This document shows, one piece after another, positions 51,862 to 62,069 of a DNA stretch of 64,000 bases. The position numbers and the translations under genes are program-made. The notes beneath the pieces are model-generated. The model was not told where the DNA came from. It did not search any database and saw only the letters and a program-made list of their open reading frames with translations. Position 1 is the stretch's first letter. The number at the start of each line of letters is the position of its first letter. This DNA comes from Halostreptopolyspora alba (GTDB taxonomy: Bacteria; Actinomycetota; Actinomycetes; Streptosporangiales; Streptosporangiaceae), in NCBI GenBank assembly GCA_003725585.1, contig RJMB01000019.1:45612-109611 (forward strand). Direction: 5' to 3'.

Positions 51862-54321
51862 ATGACGCGTCTTCCCGAGCCCGCTGGTCACCCCAGCGGC
51901 ACGACCCCGGAAACGGCCGACGTCGCGGACGGGGCCGCCGCGTGGCGGGATCCCGCCCGGCCGGCCGGCGAACGGGCGGAGCAGCTACTGCGGCTCATGA
52001 CGTTGGAGGAGAAGGTCGCCCAGCTCCACGGGATCTGGGTGGGTGCGGACCCGGCTGGTGGGGCCGTGGCGCCGCACCAGGACGAGATGGCCGATCCGGT
52101 CGACTGGGACCGGGCCATCGCCACCGGTCTCGGGCAGCTCACCCGCCCGTTCGGATCGGCACCGGTCGACCCGGCGGCGGGCCGGGAGTCGTTGGCGCGA
52201 TCCCAGCGCGAGATCGTCGCCGCGAACCGGTTCGGCATCCCGGCGCTCGCCCACGAGGAGTGCCTGGCGGGTTTCACCACCTGGGGGGCGACGATCTACC
52301 CGGTTCCGCTGGCGTGGGGCGCGTCGTTCGACCCCGAGCTGGTGGAGCGGATGGCCGCGCAGATCGGGGACAGTTTGCGTCGGGTCGGGGTGCACCAGGG
52401 GCTCGCCCCCGTTCTCGACGTCTCCCGCGATCCCCGGTGGGGCCGCACCGAGGAGACCATCGGTGAGGACCCCTACCTGGTCGGGACCGTGGGAACGGCC
52501 TACGTCCGGGGGTTGCAGTCCACGGGGGTCGTCGCGACGCTCAAGCACTTCGTCGGGTACTCGGCCTCGCGCGCCGGACGCAACCTCGCCCCGGTTTCGG
52601 TCGGCGCCCGCGAGCTGGCCGACGTGCTCCTTCCCCCGTTCGAGATGGCGGTGCGCGACGGTGGGGCGCGGTCGGTGATGGCCTCCTACAACGACAACGA
52701 CGGGGTTCCCGCGACCGCGGACAACGCCCTGCTCGCGGGGGTGCTCCGGGACCAGTGGGGCTTCGACGGCACCGTGGTCTCCGACTACTTCGGTGTGACG
52801 TTCCTGCGTACCCTGCACCGTGTCGCGGAGTCCCCGGACTCGGCCGGGGCGCTCGCCCTCACGGCCGGGGTGGACGTCGAGCTGCCCGATGTCCACTGCT
52901 ACGGCGACCGTCTGATCGGGGCGGTCCGCTCCGGGGACGTCCCCGAGGAGCTGGTGGACCAGGCCGCCCTGCGGGTGCTCACCCAGAAGTGCGAGCTGGG
53001 GCTGCTGGACCCCGGGTGGTGGCCGACGCCCGACAGCGACACACCGGTTTCCGCCGGCGACGGGCAGCGCGCGGGCGCGAGCGTCGACCTGGACCCACCC
53101 GAGCACCGGGCGCTCGCCGCGCGTCTCGCGGAACGGTCAGTGGTGCTGCTCGCCAACACCGAGGGCACGCTGCCCCTGTCGGGAGACGCCGGGTTGGCCG
53201 TCGTCGGGCCGAGTGTGGACACCTCGGAGGCCATGCTGGGCTGTTACTCCTTCCCCAGCCACATCGGCTCCCGGTATCCGGACACTCCGGAGGGGGTGCG
53301 GATCCCGAGCGTGCTCGACGCGCTGCGCGCCGAGCTTCCCGGGGCCCGGATCGAGCACCGGCGCGGCTGCGACATCGACGGCACCGGGACCTCCGACATC
53401 CCCGACGCCGTGGCCGCCGCACGCTCGGCCGACGTCTGCGTCGCCGTTCTGGGGGACCGGGCGGACCTGTTCGGACGCGGCACCTCGGGAGAGGGGTGCG
53501 ACAGCGAGGACCTACGGCTGCCCGGCCTCCAACAGGAGCTGCTGGAGGCGCTGCTCGACACCGGCACACCGGTGGTCCTCGTGCTTCTCACCGGCCGGCC
53601 GTACGCCCTGGGCGGGGTCGCCGACCGGCTGGCGGCGGCGGTCCAGGCGTTCTTCCCCGGGGAGGAAGGGGGCCGGGCCGTCGCCGGTGTCCTTTCGGGG
53701 CGGGTCAACCCGAGCGGGCGGCTTCCGGTCGCTATACCGCGCTCACCGGGCGCACAGCCGGCCAGCTACATCGGTCCGCCGCTGGCGCACCGCAGCGAGG
53801 TCAGCTCGGTCGACCCCACGCCGCTCTACCCGTTCGGCCACGGCCGGTCCTATACCCGGTTCACCTGGGAGGACCCGCGTGTCGACGGTCGACCGGTGTC
53901 CGACGAGGAGCCGACGGTAGCGAGCACGGAGGGGGCGGTGACCTTCGGGTGCACGGTCCGCAATGACGGTGAGGTCGCCGGCGCGGACATCGTCCAGCTC
54001 TACCTCAGCGACCCGGTCGCCCAGGTGACCCGGTCGCCGCGCCAGCTCGTCGGCTACGCGCGGGTGCACCTGGAACCGGGGGCCGCCCGGCGTGTCGAGT
54101 TCGTCGTGCACGCCGACCTCGCCAGTTACACCGTCGCCCCGGGGCGCCGCATCGTCGAGGCCGGTGACCTGGACCTGGCGCTGGCGGCGTCCAGCGCTGA
54201 CGTGCGGCACACAGCGCGGGTCCGTCTCTCCGGAGCGAGCCGTACCGTTGACCACACCCGGCAGCTCACCAGCGAGGTCCGGGTGTCCGACCCAGAGGAG
54301 GCCACCGTGCGCCAGAGCTGA
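51862..54321 (+). CDS. glycoside hydrolase family 3 enzyme
   Basis: 819 residues. The N-terminal GH3 barrel has the nucleophile Asp in VVSDYFGV (near residue 307) and the KHF signature LKHFVGYSASRAGRN. The C-terminal alpha/beta sandwich and a terminal fibronectin-III-like domain (TVASTEGAVTFGCTVRNDGEVAGADIVQLYL) are present. There is no signal peptide, so it acts inside the cell on imported oligosaccharides. The ATG follows AAAGGCGACAC. It could be a beta-glucosidase or beta-xylosidase; eye inspection does not decide. Confidence 0.94.
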   Translation: MTRLPEPAGHPSGTTPETADVADGAAAWRDPARPAGERAEQLLRLMTLEEKVAQLHGIWVGADPAGGAVAPHQDEMADPVDWDRAIATGLGQLTRPFGSAPVDPAAGRESLARSQREIVAANRFGIPALAHEECLAGFTTWGATIYPVPLAWGASFDPELVERMAAQIGDSLRRVGVHQGLAPVLDVSRDPRWGRTEETIGEDPYLVGTVGTAYVRGLQSTGVVATLKHFVGYSASRAGRNLAPVSVGARELADVLLPPFEMAVRDGGARSVMASYNDNDGVPATADNALLAGVLRDQWGFDGTVVSDYFGVTFLRTLHRVAESPDSAGALALTAGVDVELPDVHCYGDRLIGAVRSGDVPEELVDQAALRVLTQKCELGLLDPGWWPTPDSDTPVSAGDGQRAGASVDLDPPEHRALAARLAERSVVLLANTEGTLPLSGDAGLAVVGPSVDTSEAMLGCYSFPSHIGSRYPDTPEGVRIPSVLDALRAELPGARIEHRRGCDIDGTGTSDIPDAVAAARSADVCVAVLGDRADLFGRGTSGEGCDSEDLRLPGLQQELLEALLDTGTPVVLVLLTGRPYALGGVADRLAAAVQAFFPGEEGGRAVAGVLSGRVNPSGRLPVAIPRSPGAQPASYIGPPLAHRSEVSSVDPTPLYPFGHGRSYTRFTWEDPRVDGRPVSDEEPTVASTEGAVTFGCTVRNDGEVAGADIVQLYLSDPVAQVTRSPRQLVGYARVHLEPGAARRVEFVVHADLASYTVAPGRRIVEAGDLDLALAASSADVRHTARVRLSGASRTVDHTRQLTSEVRVSDPEEATVRQS

Positions 54322-54393
54322 CCCGCCCGAGGCGACTCGCCCCCCACCACCCCCCCTTGTCCGGACTACTCGAGAGAGGAGTCCCGCGCCCGT

Positions 54394-54411
54394 TTGGAAA
54401 GCGCTTCCCCA
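54394..54411. promoter_or_regulatory. LacI-type operator, site 2
   Basis: TTGGAAAGCGCTTCCCCA, imperfect palindrome centred on GCGC, upstream of the second dehydrogenase gene. It resembles site 1 at 46262. Confidence 0.6.
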
Positions 54412-54489
54412 AAGGGGGAGGTCGACCTCGCCCCGGACATTCCACCCGGCGAGCCACCGCGGAACTCCCCACGACAGACGAGGAGAACG

Positions 54490-55602
54490 ATGCGAACCTC
54501 CCAGCGACCGGACGGCGAACCGGCCCCTCCCGTTCGCGCGGCGATCGTCGGCACCGGAAACATCGCCCGCCTCCACATCGAGGCGTTGCACTCGATGCCG
54601 GACCAGGTTGAGATCGTCGCCGCCGCGGACGCCGACGAGGACACCCTGACCAGCTTCGGCAACCGCTACGGCCTGGACGCCCGTTACGGCGACGTCGAGG
54701 AGCTGCTACGCGGCGCGTCACCGGACCTGGTCCATATCTGCACACCTCCCGGGATGCACCGGCCCCAGGTGCTGGCGTGCCTGGACACGGGCGCGACCGC
54801 GCTGGTGGAGAAGCCACCGGCGCTCAGCCTGGCCGAGGTGGAGGAGATGGCGGCGGCCGAGGGCGAGCGGGGGCCGTGGGTCGCGACGGTCTTCCAACAC
54901 CGGTTCGGATCGGCGGCGCAACGGGCGCGTGCGCTGATCGAGTCCGGCGAACTGGGCCGGCCACTGGTGGCGGTGTGCCACACGACCTGGTTCCGCGAAC
55001 AGTCCTACTTCGACGTCCCCTGGCGGGGCCGCTGGGAGACCGAGGGCGGCGGGCCGACCATGGGCCACGGCATCCACCAGATGGACCTGCTCACGGCGCT
55101 CCTCGGCGACTGGGTGGAGGTCTCGGCCAGCGCCCACCAGCAGGCGCGCTCGGTCGCGACCGAGGACGTCTCGCTGGCCCGGGTGGTCTTCGCCAACGGC
55201 GCCGTGGCCAGCGTCGTCAACAGCCTGGTCTCGCCCCGCGAGGAGAGCTACATCCGCATCGACCTGGAGCGGGCGACCATCGAGCTCACCCACCTGTACG
55301 GCTACGGCGACGACGACTGGCGCGTCACCCCCGCCCCCGGGTTCGAGGAACGGGTCACGGCCGCGTGGAAGGCGGGGGAGGCGGGGGTCAACAGTGGGCA
55401 CGCCGCCCAGCTCGGTCACGTCGTCGCGGCGGTGCGGGCGGGAACGGCGCCGCCCGTCACCTCCGCGGAGTCGCTGCGGACGATGCGGCTGGTGGCCGGG
55501 ATCTACGCCTCGGCGTTCCAGCGCCGCCCGATCACCCCGACCGACCTCGGCCCGGGATCGCCGTTCCACGGCCGCATGAACGGGGACGGGCCGCGATGGT
55601 GA
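54490..55602 (+). CDS. Gfo/Idh/MocA-family dehydrogenase
   Basis: 370 residues. Rossmann motif AAIVGTGNIARLHIEALHSM, the EKPPALSLAEVEEMAAAEG motif with catalytic Lys, and GGGPTMGHGIHQMDLLTALLGDW supplying the His. The ATG follows GAGGAGAACG. It differs from the first Gfo/Idh protein of this locus, so the two may act on different sugars or steps. Next gene 67 bp downstream, same strand. The upstream palindrome suggests a separate start of transcription. Confidence 0.92.
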   Translation: MRTSQRPDGEPAPPVRAAIVGTGNIARLHIEALHSMPDQVEIVAAADADEDTLTSFGNRYGLDARYGDVEELLRGASPDLVHICTPPGMHRPQVLACLDTGATALVEKPPALSLAEVEEMAAAEGERGPWVATVFQHRFGSAAQRARALIESGELGRPLVAVCHTTWFREQSYFDVPWRGRWETEGGGPTMGHGIHQMDLLTALLGDWVEVSASAHQQARSVATEDVSLARVVFANGAVASVVNSLVSPREESYIRIDLERATIELTHLYGYGDDDWRVTPAPGFEERVTAAWKAGEAGVNSGHAAQLGHVVAAVRAGTAPPVTSAESLRTMRLVAGIYASAFQRRPITPTDLGPGSPFHGRMNGDGPRW

Positions 55603-55669
55603 CCGCGGCCCGTCCACACGGCGCCGCACGGGCGCACCACACCGCCCCCGCCCCGGAGGAGGTGACGGC

Positions 55670-56671
55670 ATGTGGGCCTTCGTGACGCGGCGGCTGCTCT
55701 ACATGATCCCGACACTGTTCGTCATCTCCCTGGTGTCGTTCGCGATCATCCAGCTGCCCCCGGGAAACTTCATCAACACCTTCGTCGCCGAGCTGCGGGC
55801 GCAGGGTCAGGGGGTGGACAACGCCCAGGTGCGTGCGTTGGAGGAGCGCTACGGGCTCGACGACCCGTTCCTCGTGCAGTACGGCAAGTGGATCAGCGGG
55901 ATCCTGCTGCACGGCGACTTCGGCCAGTCCTTCCAGTACCAACGGCCGGTGTCCGACCTCATCTGGGACCGCATCGGGCTGACGCTCGTGCTCGCGGTCT
56001 GCACGACGCTACTCAGCTGGGCGATCGCCTTCCCGATCGGTGTCTACTCGGCGGTGCGCCAGCACTCCGTCGGTGACTACGTGTTCACCTTCATCGGGTT
56101 CATCGGGCTGGCCACCCCGAACTTCATGCTGGCCCTGATCTTCGTGTGGATCTCGTTCCGCTACATGGGAGAGAGCGTCGGGGGCATCGTCTCACCGGAG
56201 TACGCCGACGCGGCGTGGAACCTGGGCAAGGTCCTCGACGTCGTGTCGAACCTGTGGATCCCGGTGCTCATCATCGGCACCGCGGGCACGGCCACCCTCA
56301 TCCGGGTGCTGCGGGCCAACCTCCTCGACGAGCTACGCAAGCCCTACGTCACCACGGCCCGCGCCAAGGGCCTACCCGAGTGGCGGGTCATCCTGAAGTA
56401 CCCGGTGCGAATGGCGCTCAGCCCGTTCATCAGCACGATCGGCTGGATCCTGCCGACACTCATCGGCGGCGAGGTCATGGTCTCCATCGTGGTGAGCCTG
56501 GAGACGACCGGCCCCCTCCTACTGGACGCCCTCAGCAGCCAGGACATGTACCTGGCGGGCAGCTTCATCCTGATCCTCGCGACGCTGACGGTCATCGGCA
56601 CGCTGCTGAGCGACCTGCTGCTCGCGTTGTGGGATCCACGAATCCGCCACGCCCAGACCGCGAAGGGGTGA
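55670..56671 (+). CDS. Dpp/Opp-type ABC permease (DppB-like)
   Basis: 333 residues with six TM helices. It begins FVTRRLLYMIPTLFVISLVSFAIIQLPPGNF, the classic DppB opening. The EAA loop includes KPYVTTARAKGLPEWRVILKYPVRMALSPF. The ATG has GGAGGAGG upstream. First gene of a complete five-gene transporter. In this carbohydrate setting the system probably carries an oligosaccharide or glycoside rather than a peptide. Confidence 0.93.
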   Translation: MWAFVTRRLLYMIPTLFVISLVSFAIIQLPPGNFINTFVAELRAQGQGVDNAQVRALEERYGLDDPFLVQYGKWISGILLHGDFGQSFQYQRPVSDLIWDRIGLTLVLAVCTTLLSWAIAFPIGVYSAVRQHSVGDYVFTFIGFIGLATPNFMLALIFVWISFRYMGESVGGIVSPEYADAAWNLGKVLDVVSNLWIPVLIIGTAGTATLIRVLRANLLDELRKPYVTTARAKGLPEWRVILKYPVRMALSPFISTIGWILPTLIGGEVMVSIVVSLETTGPLLLDALSSQDMYLAGSFILILATLTVIGTLLSDLLLALWDPRIRHAQTAKG

Positions 56672-56676
56672 GGCAG

Positions 56677-57831
56677 ATGAGAATTCCCCTCCTCACCGCG
56701 GGCAGCCGACGCGCGCGTTCCCGGTCAACCGAGGACGACACCGACGGCCGGACCGCGGTGGCCCCCCAGTGGAAGCTCGTGCTGCGCCGCTTCCGCAAGC
56801 ACCGGCTCGCCATGGCCAGCGCCGTGATCGTCGTAATGTTCGCCCTGGTCGGGGTGTTCGCCGAGTTCGTGGCACCGACCACGCCGAGCGACTACTCCGC
56901 CGATCACACCCACGCGCCACCGCAACGTCTGCACTTCGTGGACACCACCGACGGTGTGGACCTCGGCCTCTACGTCCACGGTTACGAGTCCACCCGGGAC
57001 GAGGAGACACTGGCCCGGGAGTTCACCGTCGACGAGGACCACAAGATCCCGGTGGGGTTCTTCGTCCGGGGGGAGCCCTACGAGATGTGGGGCCTGTTCG
57101 GCACCGACCGCCACCTGATCGGGCCCGAGGACCCCGACGAACGCATGTACCTGCTCGGTGCCGACCGCAACGGTCGGGACATGCTCTCCCGCATCGTCTA
57201 CGGCACCCGGGTGTCGCTGTCGATCGGGCTGGCCGGTGTCGCCCTGTCGTTCGTGTTCGGCATCGTGCTCGGCGGGATCTCCGGCTACGTGGGCGGGCGT
57301 ACCGACACCCTGATCCAGCGGGCGATCGAGCTGCTCATGTCCATCCCGACCATTCCCCTGTGGATGGGCCTGTCCGCGGCGGTACCGCGCGAATGGGGGC
57401 CGCTGCAGACCTACTTCGCGATCACGGTGATCCTCTCGCTGGTCGGCTGGACGGACCTCGCCCGGGTCGTCCGTGGCCGGTTCCTCTCGTTACGCGAGGA
57501 GGACTTCGTACTGGCCGCCAGACTGGACGGCTGCGGCCCCGCGCGCGTCATCGGCCGACACATGCTCCCCTCGTTCACCAGCCACATCATCGCCTCACTG
57601 ACACTGTCCATCCCCCTGATGATCCTGGCGGAGACAGCGCTGTCCTTCCTCGGTCTGGGGCTGCAACCACCCGTTGTGAGCTGGGGCGTGTTGCTCCAGG
57701 AGGCGCAGAACATCCATTCGATCGCCAACTCGCCCTGGGTGCTGCTGCCCGGGGTGGCCGTGACCGTCGCGGTGCTGGTGCTGAACTTCGTCGGTGACGG
57801 GATCCGCGACTCCGCCGACCCCTACCGGTAA
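56677..57831 (+). CDS. Dpp/Opp-type ABC permease (DppC-like)
   Basis: 384 residues. After a 45-residue cytoplasmic start, the first TM helix (LAMASAVIVVMFALVGVFAEFVA) is followed by an insert of about 100 extracytoplasmic residues (HTHAPPQRLHFVDTTDGVDL...) before the remaining helices. The EAA loop is LREEDFVLAARLDGCGPARVIGRHMLPSF. It begins 6 bp after the DppB stop. The long outside insert is known from a subset of DppC proteins and may contact the binding protein. Confidence 0.93.
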   Translation: MRIPLLTAGSRRARSRSTEDDTDGRTAVAPQWKLVLRRFRKHRLAMASAVIVVMFALVGVFAEFVAPTTPSDYSADHTHAPPQRLHFVDTTDGVDLGLYVHGYESTRDEETLAREFTVDEDHKIPVGFFVRGEPYEMWGLFGTDRHLIGPEDPDERMYLLGADRNGRDMLSRIVYGTRVSLSIGLAGVALSFVFGIVLGGISGYVGGRTDTLIQRAIELLMSIPTIPLWMGLSAAVPREWGPLQTYFAITVILSLVGWTDLARVVRGRFLSLREEDFVLAARLDGCGPARVIGRHMLPSFTSHIIASLTLSIPLMILAETALSFLGLGLQPPVVSWGVLLQEAQNIHSIANSPWVLLPGVAVTVAVLVLNFVGDGIRDSADPYR

Positions 57832-57844
57832 CGAGGTGACACGT

Positions 57845-58915
57845 ATGGACACGGACAGCGACGTGCTCCTTGAGGTGAAGGGACTGCGCACGCGGTTCCG
57901 CACCGACGACGCGGACGTGACCGCCGTCAATGGGGCCAACCTGCGGTTGCGGCGCGGCCGCACGCTCTGCGTGGTCGGCGAGAGCGGCTGCGGCAAGAGC
58001 GTCACCGCGCGCTCCATCCTGCGGCTCATCGACCCACCGGGCCGCATCGTCGACGGGGAGATCCTGCTGCGCCGCGACGGCTCCGACGGTCGCCCGGCCG
58101 AGACGATCGACCTCGCCGCCCTGAAGCCCACGGGGCGCAGGATCCGGGAGATCCGTGGCCGCGACATCGCGATGATCTTCCAGGAGCCCATGGCCTCCCT
58201 GTCCCTGGTACACCGGGTCGGCAACCAGATCGGCGAGGCGATCCGGGTGCACAACCCGATGCCCCGGCGGCAGGCACGTCAACGGGTCCTCGAACTGCTC
58301 GACCAGGTGGAGATCCCCAACCCCGAACGGACGATCGACGCCTACCCCTTCCAACTGTCCGGGGGGATGCGCCAGCGGGTGATGATCGCGATGGCGCTGT
58401 CGTGCTCCCCCCGGTTACTCATCGCCGACGAGCCCACCACGGCACTGGACGTCACCACCCAGGCCCAGATCATGGACCTGCTGGTCGGGCTGCAACACCA
58501 GCAGGACATGGCCCTGATGTTCATCACCCACGACATGGGCGTGGTCGCCGAGATGGCCGACGACGTGGCGGTGATGTACCTGGGCCACGTGGTGGAGAAG
58601 GGCCCGGTGGACACGATCTTCCACGACCCGAAACACCCCTACACCCGCGCCCTCCTGGACTCCATCCCGCGCATCGGGGGCGCCAGGCGGGAGCGGCTGA
58701 GCACCATCCGGGGCACCGTCCCCGCCCCGGCCGACCAGCCCAGCGGTTGCGTGTTCCGCGACCGGTGCGACTTCGTCATGCCGGGCCGGTGCGACCGGAT
58801 CGTTCCACCCCCGATCGACCTCGGCCCCGAGCGGCACGTCCGCTGCCTGCTCCACGGCGGTGCCGAGCCCGAGGCCGAGGTCACGACCAGCCAGGAGGCC
58901 GCCGATGCCGGATGA
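57845..58915 (+). CDS. Dpp/Opp-type ABC ATPase (DppD-like)
   Basis: 356 residues. Walker A GESGCGKS, signature LSGGMRQR, Walker [13 protein letters not shown], and the H-loop THD are intact. The C-terminal oligopeptide-transporter extension with four Cys (GCVFRDRC...CDRI...RCLL) is present and may bind an iron-sulphur centre. It overlaps the next ATPase gene by 11 bases. Confidence 0.95.
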   Translation: MDTDSDVLLEVKGLRTRFRTDDADVTAVNGANLRLRRGRTLCVVGESGCGKSVTARSILRLIDPPGRIVDGEILLRRDGSDGRPAETIDLAALKPTGRRIREIRGRDIAMIFQEPMASLSLVHRVGNQIGEAIRVHNPMPRRQARQRVLELLDQVEIPNPERTIDAYPFQLSGGMRQRVMIAMALSCSPRLLIADEPTTALDVTTQAQIMDLLVGLQHQQDMALMFITHDMGVVAEMADDVAVMYLGHVVEKGPVDTIFHDPKHPYTRALLDSIPRIGGARRERLSTIRGTVPAPADQPSGCVFRDRCDFVMPGRCDRIVPPPIDLGPERHVRCLLHGGAEPEAEVTTSQEAADAG

Positions 58916-59942
58916 CATGGAGATGGGCGACGAACGGACGGTGCTGCTCACCCGGGACCTGAGTGTGCGGTTCCCGGTACGCCGCGGTCCCGGAAGCCGG
59001 GTGACCGGGCACGTCCGGGCGGTGGAGGGAGTGAACCTGCGGATCGAGCGGCGAGAGACCCTCGGGCTCGTCGGAGAGTCCGGTTGCGGCAAGACCACCC
59101 TCGGGTCGAGCGTGCTGCGCCCGCGGGACGAGGCCACCGGCCAGGTGCTCTACCGCTCCGCTGACGGCCGCGTGCTCGACGTCACCGCGCTGCGTGGCGA
59201 GGACCTGGCGACCTACCGGCGCGAGGTCCGGATGGTCTTCCAGGACCCGCACGCCTCGCTCAACCCCCGGCTGACCCTGTTGGAGATCATCGGCGAACCG
59301 CTGCGCGTGCTGCTCGGGCTCTCCGGTACCGAGCTCGAGGACCGTGCCGCCGAGATGCTCCGACGGGTGGGGCTGCGGCCCGGACACCTGCGCCGCTACC
59401 CGCACGCCTTCTCCGGAGGGGAGCGCCAGCGCGTCAGCATCGCGCGCACGTTGGTTCCGGGGCCGCGGCTGGTGGTGGCCGACGAGGCGGTGAGCGCGCT
59501 GGACGTCTCGGTCAGGTCCCAGATTCTCAACCTGCTCCAGGACCTACAGGACGAGCTCGGCCTGACCTACCTGTTCATCTCGCACGACCTGTCGGTGGTG
59601 CAGCACCTCTGCGACCGCGTCGCCGTCATGTACCTCGGCAGGATCGTGGAGCTGAGCGGCACCGACGAACTGTACGCGCGACCTCGCCACCCCTACACCG
59701 AGGCGCTGATCTCGGCCGTCCCCGTCCCCGACCCCCGGAGGCGGGGCAGCAGGGAACGGATCCGGCTCGCGGGAGACGTTCCCGACCCCGCCGACCCCCC
59801 GGCGGGGTGCCCTTTCCACACCCGATGCCGGTACGCGACCGAGCGGTGCGTAACCGAGGAGCCGCCGTTGCGCGAGGTGGCCCCCGGACGGTTGGTCGCC
59901 TGCCACCACGCCGAGGACCTGCGGCTCGCGGGCGCCGGGTGA
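58905..59942 (+). CDS. Dpp/Opp-type ABC ATPase (DppF-like)
   Basis: 345 residues. Walker A GESGCGKT, signature FSGGERQR, Walker B LVVADEAVSALD (Glu of Walker B followed by A rather than P), H-loop SHD. C-terminal Cys motif GCPFHTRCRYATERC. The ATG at 58905 lies inside the previous gene. It pairs with DppD to power the transporter. Confidence 0.95.
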   Translation: MPDDMEMGDERTVLLTRDLSVRFPVRRGPGSRVTGHVRAVEGVNLRIERRETLGLVGESGCGKTTLGSSVLRPRDEATGQVLYRSADGRVLDVTALRGEDLATYRREVRMVFQDPHASLNPRLTLLEIIGEPLRVLLGLSGTELEDRAAEMLRRVGLRPGHLRRYPHAFSGGERQRVSIARTLVPGPRLVVADEAVSALDVSVRSQILNLLQDLQDELGLTYLFISHDLSVVQHLCDRVAVMYLGRIVELSGTDELYARPRHPYTEALISAVPVPDPRRRGSRERIRLAGDVPDPADPPAGCPFHTRCRYATERCVTEEPPLREVAPGRLVACHHAEDLRLAGAG

Positions 59943-59991
59943 GGTGGCACGGCTCGGGCGTGGAGATCCCCCAAGAGAACGGAGGGCAGAA

Positions 59992-61953
59992 ATGCACCAA
60001 CCAGGAGCCGCCCGGCCGCGGCGGCGACGGCTGATGGCGTCGTGCGCCACGGTACTTGGCCTGACGCTCGTCACCACCGGATGCAGCTTCTTCTCGCTGG
60101 GCCCCGACGAGGGCGACGGCGACGGCGACGTCGACGCCTCGGGTGAGGCGCCGATGCTCGCCGAGCGGGTCGAGGCCGGCGACCTCCCACCACTGGAGGA
60201 GCGTATGCCGGAGAACCCGGTGGTGGTGGAGCCGACCGACCGGATCGGACAGTACGGCGGAGAGTGGCGGTCCACCCTTCAGGGCGTCGGGGACTGGCCG
60301 TGGCTCGGGCGCACCGTGGGCTATGAGAACTTCACGCGCTGGGACCCCCAGTGGGAGGAGATCATCGCGAACCTCGCCGAGGACTGGGAGTACAACGACG
60401 ACGCGACCGAACTCACCTTCCACCTGCGCGAGGGACTCAAGTGGTCCGACGGGGAGCCCTTCACCTCCGAGGACGTCGTGTTCGCCTTCAACGACGTGTT
60501 CAACAACCACGACCTGACCACGGACGCCGCCACCGACCCGGGAACCGCGGAGGAGGTCGACGAGACCACGGTCACCATCAGCTGGGAGGAGCCGCAGGCG
60601 CTGTGGGCGGGCTACGACCTGCTCGCCTACCAGGTTGTCAACAAGCCCAAGCACTACCTGGAAGAGTTCCACATCGACCACAACCCCGACGCCGACGAGC
60701 TCGCCGAGGAGGAGGGCTACGACAGCTGGGTCGAGATGTTCGAGGTCAAGGCCGGTGTCTCGGACAGTGCCCAAACCTGGCAGAACCCCGACATCCCGAC
60801 CATGAACCCCTGGATGGTCACCGAGCCGCTGGCGGACTCGGGCCGGATGGTCCTCGAACGCAACCCCTACTACTGGAAGGTCGACACCGAAGGTAACCAG
60901 CTTCCCTACATCGACCGGGTGGTCTTCGACATCCTCCAGGACGAGGAGGTCATGCTCACCCGGGCGTTGAACGGGGAGATCGACATGCACTCCCGGCACT
61001 TCAACACCCTGGAGAACCGGCCGACCCTGGCGGAGAACCGCGAGTCGGGAGGCTACGAGTTCTTCGAGCTGGAACCCGGCGAGATGAACACCAACGCCAT
61101 CGCGCTCAACCTGACCCACGAGGACGAGGGACTCCGGGAGATCTTCAACGACAAGGACTTCCGGATCGCGCTGTCCCACGCCATCGACCGCCAGGACATC
61201 ATCGACGTCGTCTATCAGGAGCAGGGCGAACCGTGGCAGCTCGCCCCCCGCGAGGAGAGCCCCTACTACAACGAGACACTGGCCAAGCAGTACACCGAGT
61301 ACGACGTCGACCGGGCCAACGAGATCCTGGACGAGGCGGGCTACGACGAACGCGAGGACGGGATCCGGGTGAGCCCCGGCGGCGAGCCCGTCCGGTTCTC
61401 ACTCTCGGTCCCCACCGACTTCCGCCCCGACATCATCGACTCGATGGAGATGGTCGTCGGCTTCTGGGAGGAGCTCGACATCGACGTCGAGCTGGAGAAC
61501 GAGGACCGTTCGGTCTACGACGAGCGCAGGCAGAACAACGAGCACGACGCCAACGTGTGGTCCGGTGACAACGGGCTGCGCGGCGCCAAGTACGACCCGC
61601 GCTGGTACGCCCCCACACAGTCCGGGGAGTCCAACTTCGCCATCCCGTGGGCGCAGTGGTACGAGTCCGACGGCCAGGACGAGCGCGCGCAGGAACCACC
61701 GGAGGACGTCAAGGAGCAGCTGCGGCTCTACGACGAGCTGCAGGCCGAGCCCGACGAGGACGCCCAGGACGAGATTATGAACGAGATCCTGCAGATCTCG
61801 CAGGAACAGTTCTACGCGATGGGGATCAGCCTCACACCGTCCGGGTACGGCATCGTCTCCGACGACTTCCACAACGTCCCCGAGAGCATGCCGAGCGCGG
61901 GAATCTACAACGACCCCGCTCCGACCAACCCCGAGCAGTACTTCGTCGAGTGA
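59992..61953 (+). CDS. Dpp/Opp-type extracellular substrate-binding lipoprotein
   Basis: 653 residues, longer than typical dipeptide-binding proteins (about 520-540) and in the range of oligosaccharide-binding members. Arg-rich signal with lipobox VTTGC. The family 5 pattern LTFHLREGLKWSDGEPFTSEDVVFAFNDVF and LSHAIDRQDIIDVVYQEQGEP is clear. The ATG follows GGAGGG. Last gene of the transporter set; the long, aromatic and acidic body fits a sugar ligand. Confidence 0.93.
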   Translation: MHQPGAARPRRRRLMASCATVLGLTLVTTGCSFFSLGPDEGDGDGDVDASGEAPMLAERVEAGDLPPLEERMPENPVVVEPTDRIGQYGGEWRSTLQGVGDWPWLGRTVGYENFTRWDPQWEEIIANLAEDWEYNDDATELTFHLREGLKWSDGEPFTSEDVVFAFNDVFNNHDLTTDAATDPGTAEEVDETTVTISWEEPQALWAGYDLLAYQVVNKPKHYLEEFHIDHNPDADELAEEEGYDSWVEMFEVKAGVSDSAQTWQNPDIPTMNPWMVTEPLADSGRMVLERNPYYWKVDTEGNQLPYIDRVVFDILQDEEVMLTRALNGEIDMHSRHFNTLENRPTLAENRESGGYEFFELEPGEMNTNAIALNLTHEDEGLREIFNDKDFRIALSHAIDRQDIIDVVYQEQGEPWQLAPREESPYYNETLAKQYTEYDVDRANEILDEAGYDEREDGIRVSPGGEPVRFSLSVPTDFRPDIIDSMEMVVGFWEELDIDVELENEDRSVYDERRQNNEHDANVWSGDNGLRGAKYDPRWYAPTQSGESNFAIPWAQWYESDGQDERAQEPPEDVKEQLRLYDELQAEPDEDAQDEIMNEILQISQEQFYAMGISLTPSGYGIVSDDFHNVPESMPSAGIYNDPAPTNPEQYFVE

Positions 61954-61973
61954 GGCACCACTGCCCCCAGCCG

Positions 61974-62012
61974 CCCGGCCCGCGTGACGAACACCCCTCC
62001 GCGCGGGCCGGG
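61974..62012. terminator. hairpin after binding-protein gene
   Basis: CCCGGCCCGCG (61974-61984) pairs with CGCGGGCCGGG (62002-62012) over a 17-base loop, about 20 bp after the stop. It may reduce but not prevent read-through to the following genes. Confidence 0.6.
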
Positions 62013-62069
62013 CCCCACGGCATTTCCGGGCAGCCGTGAACCAGGACGCACAGCCGAACGGAGCCGAGC

